From the NCBI RefSeq assembly GCF_000981225.1, contig NZ_LAJC01000013.1, positions 1-64,000 of the forward strand: a stretch of DNA of 64,000 bases, written 5' to 3'. Source of the DNA: Allosalinactinospora lopnorensis. Lineage in GTDB: Bacteria; Actinomycetota; Actinomycetes; Streptosporangiales; Streptosporangiaceae. Below are positions 1 through 9,391 of this stretch, in pieces (positions within the stretch are counted from its first letter, which is position 1; each line of letters begins with the position of its first letter). Under the pieces are notes generated by a model. The model was given only the letters and a program-made list of their open reading frames with translations. It was not told the DNA's origin and searched no databases. The position numbers and the translations under genes were made by a program.

Positions 1-1
1 A

Positions 2-26
2 CTAGAAGGCTGCTGAAGATCTTGGG
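2..26 (+). repeat. IS left terminal inverted repeat
   Basis: This 25-bp repeat is the exact reverse complement of 1647-1671. It starts CTAGAAGG and ends CTTGGG. Confidence 0.93.
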
Positions 27-80
27 ATTGTGGCCCCGCGGTGGATGCTGCGGGGCCACAATCGCGTGCATGCAGGGAGA

Positions 81-2024
81 ATGGATGGTGGGTCCGTGGG
101 GCCGGATGTGTGGGAGAGCTGTCGGCAGATGATCCCGCCCGATGGTGTGCATGCCTTCTTGGCCCAGCATCGTGAGGAGTTGTTTGAGCCCGAGGCGTTC
201 GCTGATATGTACCCTTCGCCCAACGGGCGTCCCAGCGCGCCGCCCTCGGTGCTGGCCGCAGTGGTGGTCTTGCAAGCGCTGGAAGGCGCCTCTGATCGCG
301 AGGCCGTCCAGAACCTGCGCTATGACCTGTGGTGGAAGGCGGCCTGCGGCCTGGGGCTGCATGATGGCGGTTTTGATCCTTCCCTGCTCACCTACTTCCG
401 GCGGCGTTTGGCCGCCTTGGCCGATCCCCGCCGGGTCTTCACCATCACCAGCCGGGTGATCGCTGAGACCGGTGTGCTCAAGGCTCGTCAGCGTCGAGCG
501 CTGGACTCGGCCGTGCTCGATGACGCGGTGGCCATCCAGGACACCGTTACCCAGATCATCGCCTGCATCCGCCGGGTGGCCCGCGAGGTGCCCGGCGCAG
601 GGGAGGTGGTGGCCCGCCACTGTCGCGCCCATGACTACGCCGATCCGGGCAAGCCGCGCATCGCCTGGGAGGATGCCCAGGCCCGCGTCGGGCTGGTCGA
701 TGGCCTGGTCACCGACGCGATCAATGTTCTGGCCCATGTGCCCGAGCAGCCGCTGGGGCACGCGGCGGCCGACGCGGTGGGATTGCTCGCTCTGGTTGCC
801 GGCCAAGACGTCGAGCCCGCCGCGGGCTCCGACGGCAGTGACGGGCGGTGGCGGATCTGTTCGGGCACCGCCTCGGATCGCGTGGTCTCCACTGTCGATG
901 CTGACTCCCGGCATGTGCACAAGAGCCGGACCCAGCGCCAGGACGGATACAAGGCCCACGTGGCTGTGGAGCCCGAGACGGGGCTGTTCACCGCTGTTGC
1001 CTTGCGCCCGGGCAGCGGGCCAGACCACCACGAGGCCGTGATCGCCGCTGACCTGCTCGTTGACGAGTACGCCCCGTTGACCGTGCTGGGCGACAGCGCC
1101 TATAGCGCAGGGGAGCTGCGCGGGCTGCTGGCCGAATCCGGGCACCGGACGGTGATCAATCCCGCGCCGCTGCGTGCGGTTGTTGCTGGTGGCTTCACCC
1201 TGGACGACTTCACTATCGACACCGCGGCGGGACGGGTGGCCTGCCCGGCCGGGCACACGGTGGCTCTTGGTCGCGAAGGCGGGCCGCACCGTCAGCGCAA
1301 GGCCGAGTTCGGCCACCGGTGCGGCCCCTGCCCGCTGCGCCCACGCTGCACCACTGCCAAGAACGGGCGGATTGTGACCATCCGCCCGCACCACGACCTG
1401 CAGGCCGCTGCACGGCGCCGGGCATGTGAGGATCCGGGCTGGCAGGCGGAGTACCGCCGGTGGCGGCCCCCGGTCGAACGCTGTATCGCCTGGCTCGCGG
1501 ACAAGGGCAACCGCCGATTGCGCTACCGCGGCACGGTAGACAACGACATCTGGCTCCACACGCGCGCCGCCGCGCTCAACCTACGGCGCCTGGTCAACCT
1601 CGGACTCACCCACACCCCGCAGCTGGACCCTGCAAGAAGCCGCTCCCCCAAGATCTTCAGCAGCCTTCTAGGCGCCGCTGACCGAGTCGTTGCGGACCCT
1701 GGCCCAGCCGTTCATGGAGGACCTCCACAGCGCGCTTCACCAGCATCTGCAACTGGCCGTCCTCGACGGACACGAGGCAGTGATCATCGAGCGGCTTTCC
1801 GAACCGCACGCTCAGAGACTGGTGTCGCGGGTCGGTGGACGTCTGCCGCTCCATTGTTCCGGCGTCGGAAAGGTGCTGCTCAGCCATGGTGGCCCGGAGC
1901 TGATCGAGAGCGTCTTGAATGGCGGGCTTCGTCGCTACACGCCGCGGACGGTGGTCGACCCGGCGGAACTGCGCAACGAGATCGCAGCGTGCCGCCGGAC
2001 CGGCACTGCCGGCGTTCGCGGTGA
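81..2024 (+). CDS. IS1182-family transposase, reading out of the element
   Basis: DDE transposase that moves the surrounding element. The ATG at 81 follows AGGGAGA directly and is the most sensible start; an in-frame GTG at 30 is possible. The N-terminus has a DUF772-like helical region including LLTYFRRRLA. The catalytic core shows an acidic pair around residues 273-275, LGDSAY with D338, a Cys-rich CGPCPLRPRC knuckle, and PPVERCIAWL with E466. There is no stop codon inside the element: after about residue 530 the frame crosses the right inverted repeat and continues about 118 residues out of frame through the old iclR gene. The last part is therefore an artefact of this insertion site. Confidence 0.8.
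   Translation: MDGGSVGPDVWESCRQMIPPDGVHAFLAQHREELFEPEAFADMYPSPNGRPSAPPSVLAAVVVLQALEGASDREAVQNLRYDLWWKAACGLGLHDGGFDPSLLTYFRRRLAALADPRRVFTITSRVIAETGVLKARQRRALDSAVLDDAVAIQDTVTQIIACIRRVAREVPGAGEVVARHCRAHDYADPGKPRIAWEDAQARVGLVDGLVTDAINVLAHVPEQPLGHAAADAVGLLALVAGQDVEPAAGSDGSDGRWRICSGTASDRVVSTVDADSRHVHKSRTQRQDGYKAHVAVEPETGLFTAVALRPGSGPDHHEAVIAADLLVDEYAPLTVLGDSAYSAGELRGLLAESGHRTVINPAPLRAVVAGGFTLDDFTIDTAAGRVACPAGHTVALGREGGPHRQRKAEFGHRCGPCPLRPRCTTAKNGRIVTIRPHHDLQAAARRRACEDPGWQAEYRRWRPPVERCIAWLADKGNRRLRYRGTVDNDIWLHTRAAALNLRRLVNLGLTHTPQLDPARSRSPKIFSSLLGAADRVVADPGPAVHGGPPQRASPASATGRPRRTRGSDHRAAFRTARSETGVAGRWTSAAPLFRRRKGAAQPWWPGADRERLEWRASSLHAADGGRPGGTAQRDRSVPPDRHCRRSR
1647..1671 (-). repeat. IS right terminal inverted repeat
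   Basis: Exact reverse complement of 2-26. The transposase reading frame passes through it without a stop codon. Confidence 0.93.
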
Positions 2025-2217
2025 GCTGACCGAGGAGGCCGACTCGGTGGCCACGCGAATCGTCGACGGCCACGGTCGCGTCGTCGCGGCGCTGTCGGTG
2101 GTGCTCCGGGCGGGCTCGGTCAAGCACCAGGCCGCCCTTCCGTCGGTCCTGGCGAGTGGTCTGGGGATCTCGCGGCTGCTCGGGTGGCGACCCGGCATCC
2201 GGGTCCGCGAAGGCTGA
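1672..2217 (+). pseudogene. IclR-family regulator, 5'-truncated by the IS
   Basis: The frame starting at the element border encodes about 180 residues of the IclR effector-binding domain, beginning APLTESLRTL and including LAVLDGHEAVIIERL, LPLHCSGVGKVLL and GVRGELTEEADSVATRIVD. The N-terminal winged helix-turn-helix is absent; its remains should lie left of the window. Without DNA-binding domain or promoter the fragment should not act as a regulator. It probably once controlled a catabolic operon, perhaps the acyl-CoA ligase just downstream, but that link is inferred from position only. Confidence 0.82.
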
Positions 2218-2451
2218 GCCCCTCCGTCGGCACCGGACTGCGCGTGTCCGGGCCCGTGCCGTGGTGTGCCCGTTGGAGTCAGGGGGAACCTCATGAGCGG
2301 ACGGCCCCGCCGCGGTGGCGGTTCGTCGCATATGACGAGTCGTTCGGGCTATGGACACCGGTGGCGGAGAGGACCGGGCTCGCGGCGCCCCGCCGGGATG
2401 CGGCCCGATAAAGCGATTCCAGCAACTCCTGAACACCCCAAGGGAGCGACC

Positions 2452-4080
2452 ATGTTGAGCACGATGCAGGACGGAAATCTCTCGATCGCGAACCTGTTGC
2501 GGCACGGCAGCGTTGCGCACGCGGCCAGTGAAATCGTCACGTGGACCGGAGCGGACGCGCGCCGGTCAACCTTCGCCGAGGTGGGGCGGAACTCGGCGCG
2601 GCTGGCCAACGCGTTGCGCGGTCTCGGTGTCACGGGCGACCAGCGGGTCGGAACGTTCATGTGGAACAACGCCGAGCACATGGTCGCCTACTGCGCGATC
2701 CCGTCGATGGGGGCGGTGCTGCACACCCTCAACATCCGGCTGTTCCCCGACCAGTTGGTCTACATCGCCAACCACGCCGAGGACCGGGTGATCCTGGTCG
2801 ACGGCACCCTCGGGCCGATGCTGGCCAAGCACCTCCCGTCGATGACGACCGTCGAGCACGTGATCGTGACCGGCGGCGACGCCGGCGTCCTGGAGGCCCC
2901 GCACGGTGTCGAGGTGCACTCCTACGACGAGCTGCTGGCGGCCCAACCGGACGTCTTCGACTGGCCCGATATCGACGAGCGCTCCGCCGCGGCGATGTGT
3001 TACACCTCCGGCACCACCGGGGATCCGAAAGGCGTCGTCTACTCGCACCGGTCGATCTGGCTGCACTCGATGCAGGTCTGCATGAGCGACAGCATGCGCC
3101 TGGCCCAGGGCGACACCGCGCTGGCGATCGTGCCGATGTTTCACGCGATGTCCTGGGGCCTGCCCTACGCCGCGCTGATGGTCGGCGCCTCACTGGTGAT
3201 GCCCGATCGGTTCCTGCAGCCCGGTCCGATCGCGGAGATCCTGGCGGCCGAGAGACCGGCCTTCGCCGCGGCGGTGCCCGCCATCTGGCAGGGGCTGCTC
3301 CAGCACCTCGAAGCGCACCCGCAGGACATCTCGCACCTGCGCGAGGTCATCATCGGCGGGTCCGCGGCGCCGCCGTCGCTGATGCACGCGTTCGAGGAGC
3401 GCTACGGTGTCCCGGTGCTGCACGCGTGGGGCATGACGGAGACCTCGCCGCTGGGCAGCGTCGCCCGTCCTCCGGCGCGGACCACGGGAAGGGAGCGGTG
3501 GGCGTACCGCTACACGCAGGGCCGCTTTCCCGCGTCGGTGCGGGCGCGGCTGGTGGGGGAAACCGGCGCGGAACTGCCGTGGGACAACGAGTCCGTGGGC
3601 GAGCTGGAGGTCCGGGGGCCGTGGATCGCGGAGTCTTACTACGGCGGTGCGGACGTCGATCCGGAGAAGTTCCGCGACGGCTGGCTGCGCACCGGGGACG
3701 TCGGCACGATCAGCCCCGACGGTTTCCTGACCCTGACCGACCGGACCAAGGACGTGATCAAGTCCGGGGGCGAGTGGATCTCGTCGGTGGGCCTGGAGAA
3801 CCACGTGATGAGCCACCCGGCCGTGGTCGAGGCCGCGGTGATCGGCGTTCCGGACGAGAAATGGGACGAGCGTCCGCTGGTTGCGGTGGTGGTGGCCGAG
3901 GGGCAGCAGGTCACCGCGGGTGAGCTGCGCGAGTTCCTGACCGACAAGGTCGCCCGGTGGCAGATGCCCGAGCAGTGGACGTTCGTCGACGAGGTGCCCA
4001 AGACCAGCGTCGGCAAGTTCGACAAGAAGCGGCTGCGTACCTCGTATTCCCAGGGAGAGCTCGACGTCACCCGCGCCTGA
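2452..4080 (+). CDS. medium/long-chain acyl-CoA ligase (AMP-binding)
   Basis: Activates a fatty or aryl acid to its acyl-CoA through an acyl-adenylate. The 542-residue protein starts at ATG 2452, preceded by AAGGGAGCGACC; the open frame upstream is not needed. It shows the adenylation P-loop YTSGTTGDPKG from residue 184, WGMTE at 326, the TGD hinge region (LRTGDVGTISPDG) and the C-terminal catalytic lysine in KTSVGKFDKK (K522). The sequence resembles AlkK-type medium-chain ligases. The gene stands alone between the truncated iclR and a replication-initiator relic. Substrate cannot be set from sequence. Confidence 0.88.
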   Translation: MLSTMQDGNLSIANLLRHGSVAHAASEIVTWTGADARRSTFAEVGRNSARLANALRGLGVTGDQRVGTFMWNNAEHMVAYCAIPSMGAVLHTLNIRLFPDQLVYIANHAEDRVILVDGTLGPMLAKHLPSMTTVEHVIVTGGDAGVLEAPHGVEVHSYDELLAAQPDVFDWPDIDERSAAAMCYTSGTTGDPKGVVYSHRSIWLHSMQVCMSDSMRLAQGDTALAIVPMFHAMSWGLPYAALMVGASLVMPDRFLQPGPIAEILAAERPAFAAAVPAIWQGLLQHLEAHPQDISHLREVIIGGSAAPPSLMHAFEERYGVPVLHAWGMTETSPLGSVARPPARTTGRERWAYRYTQGRFPASVRARLVGETGAELPWDNESVGELEVRGPWIAESYYGGADVDPEKFRDGWLRTGDVGTISPDGFLTLTDRTKDVIKSGGEWISSVGLENHVMSHPAVVEAAVIGVPDEKWDERPLVAVVVAEGQQVTAGELREFLTDKVARWQMPEQWTFVDEVPKTSVGKFDKKRLRTSYSQGELDVTRA

Positions 4081-4269
4081 GCGCCACTGGTCGGCACGTC
4101 CGACCCCCACCCGGGCGAGTGCCAGGGTGGCCGTTGCGCATCGCTGAGAGTCCTCACGCGGCCCGGGCGTGCTTCCTATCAGGTGGCCCGTCGCGGTCTG
4201 GCGCGGCTCTGGGCGGAGGCTGGTGCCCCGGGTGGCCGTGCGGGTGGGGCACCAGCCGGCGCTGTGGCT

Positions 4270-4445
4270 CTACACGGCCGTGACGTAGTGGGCATCGAAC
4301 CCGGCCACCCGGCGCGAATTCCGCACGAACCTGTCCACCAGCCCGGACTCACCGGTAGTGGTGTCGGTGCGCCGCAGGTTCACCGGGCGGATGCACACCC
4401 CTTTGTCGGTGGCCACCCGCTCGGCGTCCTCGCCCAAAAGACCAT
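4270..4445 (-). pseudogene. relic of an actinobacterial replication initiator protein
   Basis: Reading the minus strand from about 4445 to the stop at 4270 gives a short peptide with two recognisable blocks. DKGVCIRPVNLRRTDTTTGE resembles the N-terminal segment of RepSA-like initiators of Streptomyces plasmids and integrative elements. LVDRFVRNSRRVAGFDAHYV resembles a mid-protein segment of the same family. They are joined directly, so an internal stretch has been lost, and both ends of the gene are missing. The assignment is by remembered family pattern and is tentative. It would mark a decayed integrative plasmid. The rest of 4081-4474 shows nothing recognisable. Confidence 0.42.
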
Positions 4446-4474
4446 GTAGGGCGGAATTTCCCCGGTGACGGTCG

Positions 4475-4810
4475 TCAGGCGGTCGAACCCGACACCATTC
4501 CGGCGACCGGACCGCCGGTGATCGAGGTCGGTTTGGACAACACGACCATGGTCCGGGTTTGCAGGTCGACGAACCGGGGGTCGTTCACCAGGATCTGGAC
4601 CGGCCCATTCTGTAGATAACGTTCCGCATTGTCGCGGGTCTCCCAGAGGTACACCCCGCCGTAGGCGTGGTCGTCGTCGGGATCAGCAAGGAAGATCTTG
4701 CTGATCAGACCAGGCATCCCGCCGTACTGCGTTGCCACGCGGTCGTTGAGGACCGCGAACTCGTCCGGGGAGATTCCATCGAGGCGGAAGGTGATGATCT
4801 GCAGGTACAT
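4475..4810 (-). CDS. YdhR-like putative monooxygenase
   Basis: Small 111-residue alpha/beta-barrel protein starting MYLQIITFRL. The ATG at 4810 follows GGAGGAAACTC, a good ribosome site, so the longer upstream frame is rejected. The layout (strand-forming N-terminus, GGMPGLISKIFLADPDDDHAYGGVYLWETRDNAERYL) matches the YdhR/antibiotic-biosynthesis-monooxygenase fold, whose members are small dimeric oxygenases or stress proteins. It lies downstream of a methyltransferase on the same strand, separated by 243 bp, so co-transcription is uncertain. Substrate unknown. Confidence 0.68.
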   Translation of the reverse strand: MYLQIITFRLDGISPDEFAVLNDRVATQYGGMPGLISKIFLADPDDDHAYGGVYLWETRDNAERYLQNGPVQILVNDPRFVDLQTRTMVVLSKPTSITGGPVAGMVSGSTA

Positions 4811-5053
4811 GAGTTTCCTCCGTGGGATGGTTTCTGCGGTGGTCGGCTCTTTCACGTGTTCGTCCACGCCGGTAACCGGCATGGGGGTGCCGCGGTCGAG
4901 AGGATCCGCCGCTCAGAGCGCGTAGTCGGGGCCCGACGCGGACGGGCCCCGATTCCCCTCGGCAGGGTTCGGGCGGCGTCCTGCGCGAACGCCTCGGCCC
5001 GCGGGCTTCCCTGAGGGGAGTTCCGGCGTATGCCGCGGGAACGCCGCCGACTG

Positions 5054-6127
5054 CTATGGGCGCGCCTGGAGCACCATGTTGAACTGCGTCTTCGCCGCCA
5101 CCCGGACGTCGCCGAACCCCGCTGCGGTGAGGAGTTCGCGCAGCGCCGCCTCGCCGGCTTGGGCCCCCAACGCTGATCCTCCCTGGTCAAGGGCGTTCGG
5201 AACGCACATGTAGGTGGAGCCGGAGTAGAACATCCGGCCGACCGGGTTCAGGTTGTCGGTGACCGAGTCTCCCGTCCGCGGCTCGACGATCATCCAACTG
5301 CCGCCCGGAACGAGCGACTCGCGCACCCGGCGCGCGGCCGCGAACGGGTCCCCGTAGTCGTGCAGCGCGTCGAACGTGCACACCAGGTCATAGCCCAACG
5401 CCGGGATATCGGCGGCGTCGCGGGTTTCGAAGGTGACCCGGTCGGCCACCCCGGCGTCGTCGGCGGCGTCGCGGGCCCGGGCGATCGAGGCGGCGTGGTA
5501 GTTGAAGCCGTGGAAGGTCGAGGCCGGGAAGGACTTGGCCAGCAGCACTGTGGTGACCCCGTGTCCGCAGCCGACGTCGGCGACCCTCGCGCCCGCCCTG
5601 AGCCGCTCGGACACTCCGTCGAGTGCGGGAATCCAGTCGGTGAGCAGGTAGGTGCGGTAACCGGCGGCGTAGAACCCGGCGGTGCCGCAGACCACGTCGT
5701 CGCTCTGGTCGTGCCAGCCCCGCCCGGCACCGGTACGCATGCCGTTTTCCAGCCGGTCAAGGCCGCTTAGCACGTTCACTGACAGCTCGAACATCGCGGC
5801 CGCGTTCACCGGACCCTCCGGGTCGAAGACGAGCGACTGCTCGGGACTGAGCCCGAAACGGTCACTGTCGGCGTGGTAGGTCAGGTAGCCCCCGGCGGCC
5901 TGCGCTCTGGCCCACTCCCGGACGTACCGCTCGGCGGTGCCGGTGCGCTCGGCGAGTTCGGCGGTGGTCAGCGGACCGTCATCGAGGGCGGCGTACAGGC
6001 CCAGTCGGGAGCCGAGTACGACCAGTCCGGCGGCCATGGTCGCGCCGGCGTCGACGACTGCGTTGCCCAGCAGGCGTTCGAGGCGGGCGGAGTCGAAGAG
6101 AAGGTGTTGTGTCTCGGTGGCGATCAT
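5054..6127 (-). CDS. class I SAM-dependent methyltransferase with N-terminal winged helix
   Basis: A 357-residue protein related to the Rv2258c type. Residues 25-90 form a helix-turn-helix-like dimerisation domain (LTTAELAERTGTAERYVREW). Motif I for SAM binding, VADVGCGHG, is at 182-190, followed by VTFETRDAADIP and DLVCTFDALHDYGDP of the Rossmann methyltransferase core. The start has GAGGAGC 11 nt upstream. The acceptor is probably a small molecule, but nothing here defines it. It shares strand and neighbourhood with a large NB-ARC regulator upstream (218 bp gap), which could control it. Confidence 0.85.
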   Translation of the reverse strand: MIATETQHLLFDSARLERLLGNAVVDAGATMAAGLVVLGSRLGLYAALDDGPLTTAELAERTGTAERYVREWARAQAAGGYLTYHADSDRFGLSPEQSLVFDPEGPVNAAAMFELSVNVLSGLDRLENGMRTGAGRGWHDQSDDVVCGTAGFYAAGYRTYLLTDWIPALDGVSERLRAGARVADVGCGHGVTTVLLAKSFPASTFHGFNYHAASIARARDAADDAGVADRVTFETRDAADIPALGYDLVCTFDALHDYGDPFAAARRVRESLVPGGSWMIVEPRTGDSVTDNLNPVGRMFYSGSTYMCVPNALDQGGSALGAQAGEAALRELLTAAGFGDVRVAAKTQFNMVLQARP

Positions 6128-6345
6128 CCCAGAACGCTCCTCAGGTGCCGGTGGGCCGATGGCGGCGTTGGCGACGGCGTCCGGTGGCCTCGCCGGGGCG
6201 CGGTCATCGGTTCCGCGGCGTGTCGGTGCGCGGCGGCGACACAGAACGGCATGGTGCAGCGGGTGTGCATGGTTTCCTTCCGGGCCGGTTTCCTACTCTC
6301 ACCCGGAAAGGCGGAAGGCGGGGCCTTACGGTGTGGGGCGCGGCC

Positions 6346-9096
6346 TTACAGGTCCCACGCCGGCGCCGGATCGGGCCGGTAGGCGCACCACGCCCCGGTG
6401 TGCACCGCGTTGCGCAGGTGGGCGCCGAGGACCGGGTGGGCCGTGTCGATGCGCTTGATCGCCGCGCGGATCCGCCAGGTCACCGCGGAGCGGGCACGGT
6501 CGGTGCCGCTTCCGTCGCGGCGGGGGCGGCCGCCCAACCCGCTGGCCGCGGTGAGCTGGCTGAGTAGCAGTTCCATTTCGACGCCGGCCTTCTCCGCCCG
6601 TCCGCGGTCGTTGGCGTCTTCGGCCTCGGCCAGCTCCTCCTGCAGTTCGATCACCCGCGCCTGGTACTCGCGGCGGGCGCGCTCGTCCAGGATCGGGCCG
6701 GTGTCGGCCTGTTCCACCATTGCGCCCACCAGTTCGGTGCAGTGCACCTCCCGGTCCGGGCGGGCGAGCAGCACGGCGAGGTCGTGCAGTCCTTTGAGGT
6801 CGGGGAGCCGGACAGTGGTGCGCGCGAACGACAGGGTCCAGATGGCGCCGTCGAGCCGGAAGACGTTCGCCGGCTCACGCTCGGGCTCCTCGTGGGAGGC
6901 CGCGGGACCTGTCGTCGCGGGCTCAGGCCCACCCGGCCGGTCCGTTAGGCCGACCGGGGCGGCGGTGAGGGCGGCGAGTTCGCGGCGGGCCAGCGCCACC
7001 GCGTCGGCCAGCGACGGCTCCGTCGGCACCATTGCCGTGCCGGCGGTCGGCGCGGCCGCCATCCGCGCGAGTTCCCGGTTCGCCTCTGCCGGGCTGAGAG
7101 CGTCGACGACGTCGCCGTGCGCCGATACCGCGGACCGCCACAGCAGCCCGGCCGTGTCGGTGTGCCGTTCGGCCAGCAGTACGAGCCGCGCGACCCAGCG
7201 CAGCGTCTCCCGGATCTCCGACGCGTAGCCGATCCCGGTGTAGGCGTCGAGCGCCCGGGCGAGCAGCCCGGCCGCCTCCGTGTGCCGACCTGCCCGTAGG
7301 GACAGTGCCCCCAGCGCACGCAGGCTTATGCCGGCGCCGATCGGGTAGTCGACCCGCTCGCAGTACGCGGCGGCCTCCTCCAGGGTGGCCCGTCCGGCCA
7401 CCGGGTCGCGCAGCGCGATCAGGCACGCCTGGATCGACGCGGCCCACGCCTCCAGTGCCGGGCTGCCGATCCCGGCCGCGGCCCGGTACGCCGTGCCTGC
7501 CTGGGTGACGGCCTCCTCTGTCCGTCCCAGTGCTGCCAACGCGATGGCTCGGAAGGTCAGCAGCTCGTTGTGCCAGGGGACCATGTCGTATGCGACGGCG
7601 TGCTCGATCGCCTCCTCCACCCAGCGCAGCGCGTGTTCGTTGCGGCCCGCCATCCGGTCGTGGAAGAAGAGCGCCCGGCGGGCGTTGACCTCCGCCAGCC
7701 CGGACCGGGCATCGACGATGGCCCGGTGGGCCAGTGCGGCGCCGCGCGCACCCGAACCACGCAGTACGTGCGCGACCGAGGCCGCCGCCGCGGCTTCGGC
7801 CCAGCGTTCCGTGGCCTCGTCCGGCCAGCGTTCCAGCAGCAGGTCGCCGAGCTCGGCAACGGGCATCGCGTTGCGCTTCTTGAGCAGTCCGCACAGCGGA
7901 ACGAACAGCGGCAGCGCCCGGTCGGGCCGGTCGTCGTGGTCGATGCACCAGCGCAGTGCCTCGTCGACGTCGCCGTGCACATTCTGCAGGGTGACGAACA
8001 GGTCCATCGGCCAGGCCCGCAGCATCCGTCCCCGAGTGGCGACGGCGGTGGCCACGATCGAGGCGACCCAGCGGTCCCGCACCGTGCCCAGTTCGCCGCG
8101 TTCGGCCAGCCGTGCCCTGGCATAGCTGCGCAACGTGTCCAGCAGCCCGTACCAGGTGCGTCCCTCCCGCTGTTCGATGGTGACCAGTGACTGCACGACG
8201 AGCTGGTCGAGCAGCTTCACTGTGTCAAGCGGATCGGCCCCCGGCTCGGCCGCCACCGCATGCGCGGTGTCCGCGGTGAACCGCCCGGAGAACACCCCGA
8301 CCCGTTCGAAGTATCTCCGAGCCGCCGCGGGCAGCCGGTCGTAGGACCAGCTGATCGCCGCCTCCAGGCTGCGGTGCCGCTCCGGTCCGCGGTCGCGGTT
8401 CTGGCTGAGCAGCCCGAGCCTGCGGTCGAGGTGATCGAGTGCCTCGTTCGGGGTCAGGCTGCGCATCCGGGCCGCGGCCAGCTCGATGGCCAGCGGCAGC
8501 CCGTCGAGGCGCCGGCACAGTGCCGTGATCGCCTCGGCGTCGGAGGTCAGGCTCAGGGGCGCGCCGACCGCGACGGCGCGAGCCAGAAACAGCCGTACCG
8601 CGGGCGAGTCCCCCGCGGTCTCCAAGTCTGACGGCAGCTCCAGCGCGCCCAGGGCGAGCACCCGCTCCACCGGTAGGTCGAGCGGCTCCCTGCTGGTGGC
8701 CAGTACGGTAACGCCGGCGTAGCGCTCGACCAGCCGCGCCACCACATCGGCGGCGGCGTCGAGAACGTGCTCGCAGTTGTCCAGGACCAGCAGCCGCGCT
8801 TCCTCGTCGAGCCCGAGCATGGCGGTCTCCAGGGAGGGGAAGCCCAGCGCATCAGCGACGGCGAACGGAACGGCGGCCGAGTCGCCCACCTCGCTCAGCT
8901 CGCACACGGCGACCCTGCGGCCGGTTCTCCCGACCGTCTCGGCGGCGGCCAGCCCCAGGCGGGTTTTCCCCACCCCGCCGGCCCCGGTCACTGTCAACAG
9001 CGGCGTCTCTTCGAGTAACGCACAGACCCGGGCCAGCTCACTTTCCCGGCCCAGCAGCCCCGTAGCCACACGTCGCATCCGTTGCCCCCATGGCAA
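6346..9096 (-). CDS. NB-ARC/TPR ATPase regulator (LuxR/SARP-associated type)
   Basis: A 916-residue STAND-type ATPase. The P-loop TGAGGVGKTRLGLA has K44, followed by Walker B LLVLDNCEHVLDAAADVV and LATSREPL, then winged-helix and TPR-like repeats across residues 300-680. The C-terminal 200 residues carry a domain with the helical segment ARREYQARVIELQEELAEAE, seen in actinobacterial AfsR-like ATPases lacking a DNA-binding domain. No BTAD or HTH is visible, so it may act through protein partners. An alternative start at 9078 (MRRVATGLLGRE) has GGGG at better spacing. Target genes are unknown; the downstream methyltransferase is one candidate. Confidence 0.8.
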   Translation of the reverse strand: MPWGQRMRRVATGLLGRESELARVCALLEETPLLTVTGAGGVGKTRLGLAAAETVGRTGRRVAVCELSEVGDSAAVPFAVADALGFPSLETAMLGLDEEARLLVLDNCEHVLDAAADVVARLVERYAGVTVLATSREPLDLPVERVLALGALELPSDLETAGDSPAVRLFLARAVAVGAPLSLTSDAEAITALCRRLDGLPLAIELAAARMRSLTPNEALDHLDRRLGLLSQNRDRGPERHRSLEAAISWSYDRLPAAARRYFERVGVFSGRFTADTAHAVAAEPGADPLDTVKLLDQLVVQSLVTIEQREGRTWYGLLDTLRSYARARLAERGELGTVRDRWVASIVATAVATRGRMLRAWPMDLFVTLQNVHGDVDEALRWCIDHDDRPDRALPLFVPLCGLLKKRNAMPVAELGDLLLERWPDEATERWAEAAAAASVAHVLRGSGARGAALAHRAIVDARSGLAEVNARRALFFHDRMAGRNEHALRWVEEAIEHAVAYDMVPWHNELLTFRAIALAALGRTEEAVTQAGTAYRAAAGIGSPALEAWAASIQACLIALRDPVAGRATLEEAAAYCERVDYPIGAGISLRALGALSLRAGRHTEAAGLLARALDAYTGIGYASEIRETLRWVARLVLLAERHTDTAGLLWRSAVSAHGDVVDALSPAEANRELARMAAAPTAGTAMVPTEPSLADAVALARRELAALTAAPVGLTDRPGGPEPATTGPAASHEEPEREPANVFRLDGAIWTLSFARTTVRLPDLKGLHDLAVLLARPDREVHCTELVGAMVEQADTGPILDERARREYQARVIELQEELAEAEDANDRGRAEKAGVEMELLLSQLTAASGLGGRPRRDGSGTDRARSAVTWRIRAAIKRIDTAHPVLGAHLRNAVHTGAWCAYRPDPAPAWDL

Positions 9097-9391
9097 ACGG
9101 CTCGGGCTCCACTGAACCCCCGGCCCGAACAGCGCCAGTATACGGATATATCACCAGGTGGGAAGGGTGATGCCAGCGTGAGTCCCTCCGTGCGGAGGGC
9201 GATCACCGGCCGTTCCCGGCGTCTGAACGCGCGGCACCGGAACCGGGACCGCCGTCCACCACAGGCGTCGGCGAGAGCGCGCCTTCCTCCGTGTTGGCGG
9301 AAATTTGGCAGGTTCGAAAACAGCCCGCGGGCGAATATCGGGGGCGGATGGCGCACCCTGGGGAGAGCAGCGATCTGCGAAGGGAATCACC

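Larger units (their letters stand above)
2..1671 (+). mobile_element. IS1182-family insertion sequence, complete
   Basis: A 1,670-bp element is bounded by perfect 25-bp inverted repeats (2-26 and 1647-1671) and filled by one transposase gene. Both ends begin with CTAG, so the element may have inserted at a palindromic CTAG target; the flanking duplication cannot be separated from the repeats because only one base precedes the left end. Sequence immediately right of the element reads straight into the C-terminal domain of an IclR regulator, so the insertion split that gene. The family call rests on the DUF772-like N-terminus and DDE domain of the transposase. Confidence 0.85.
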
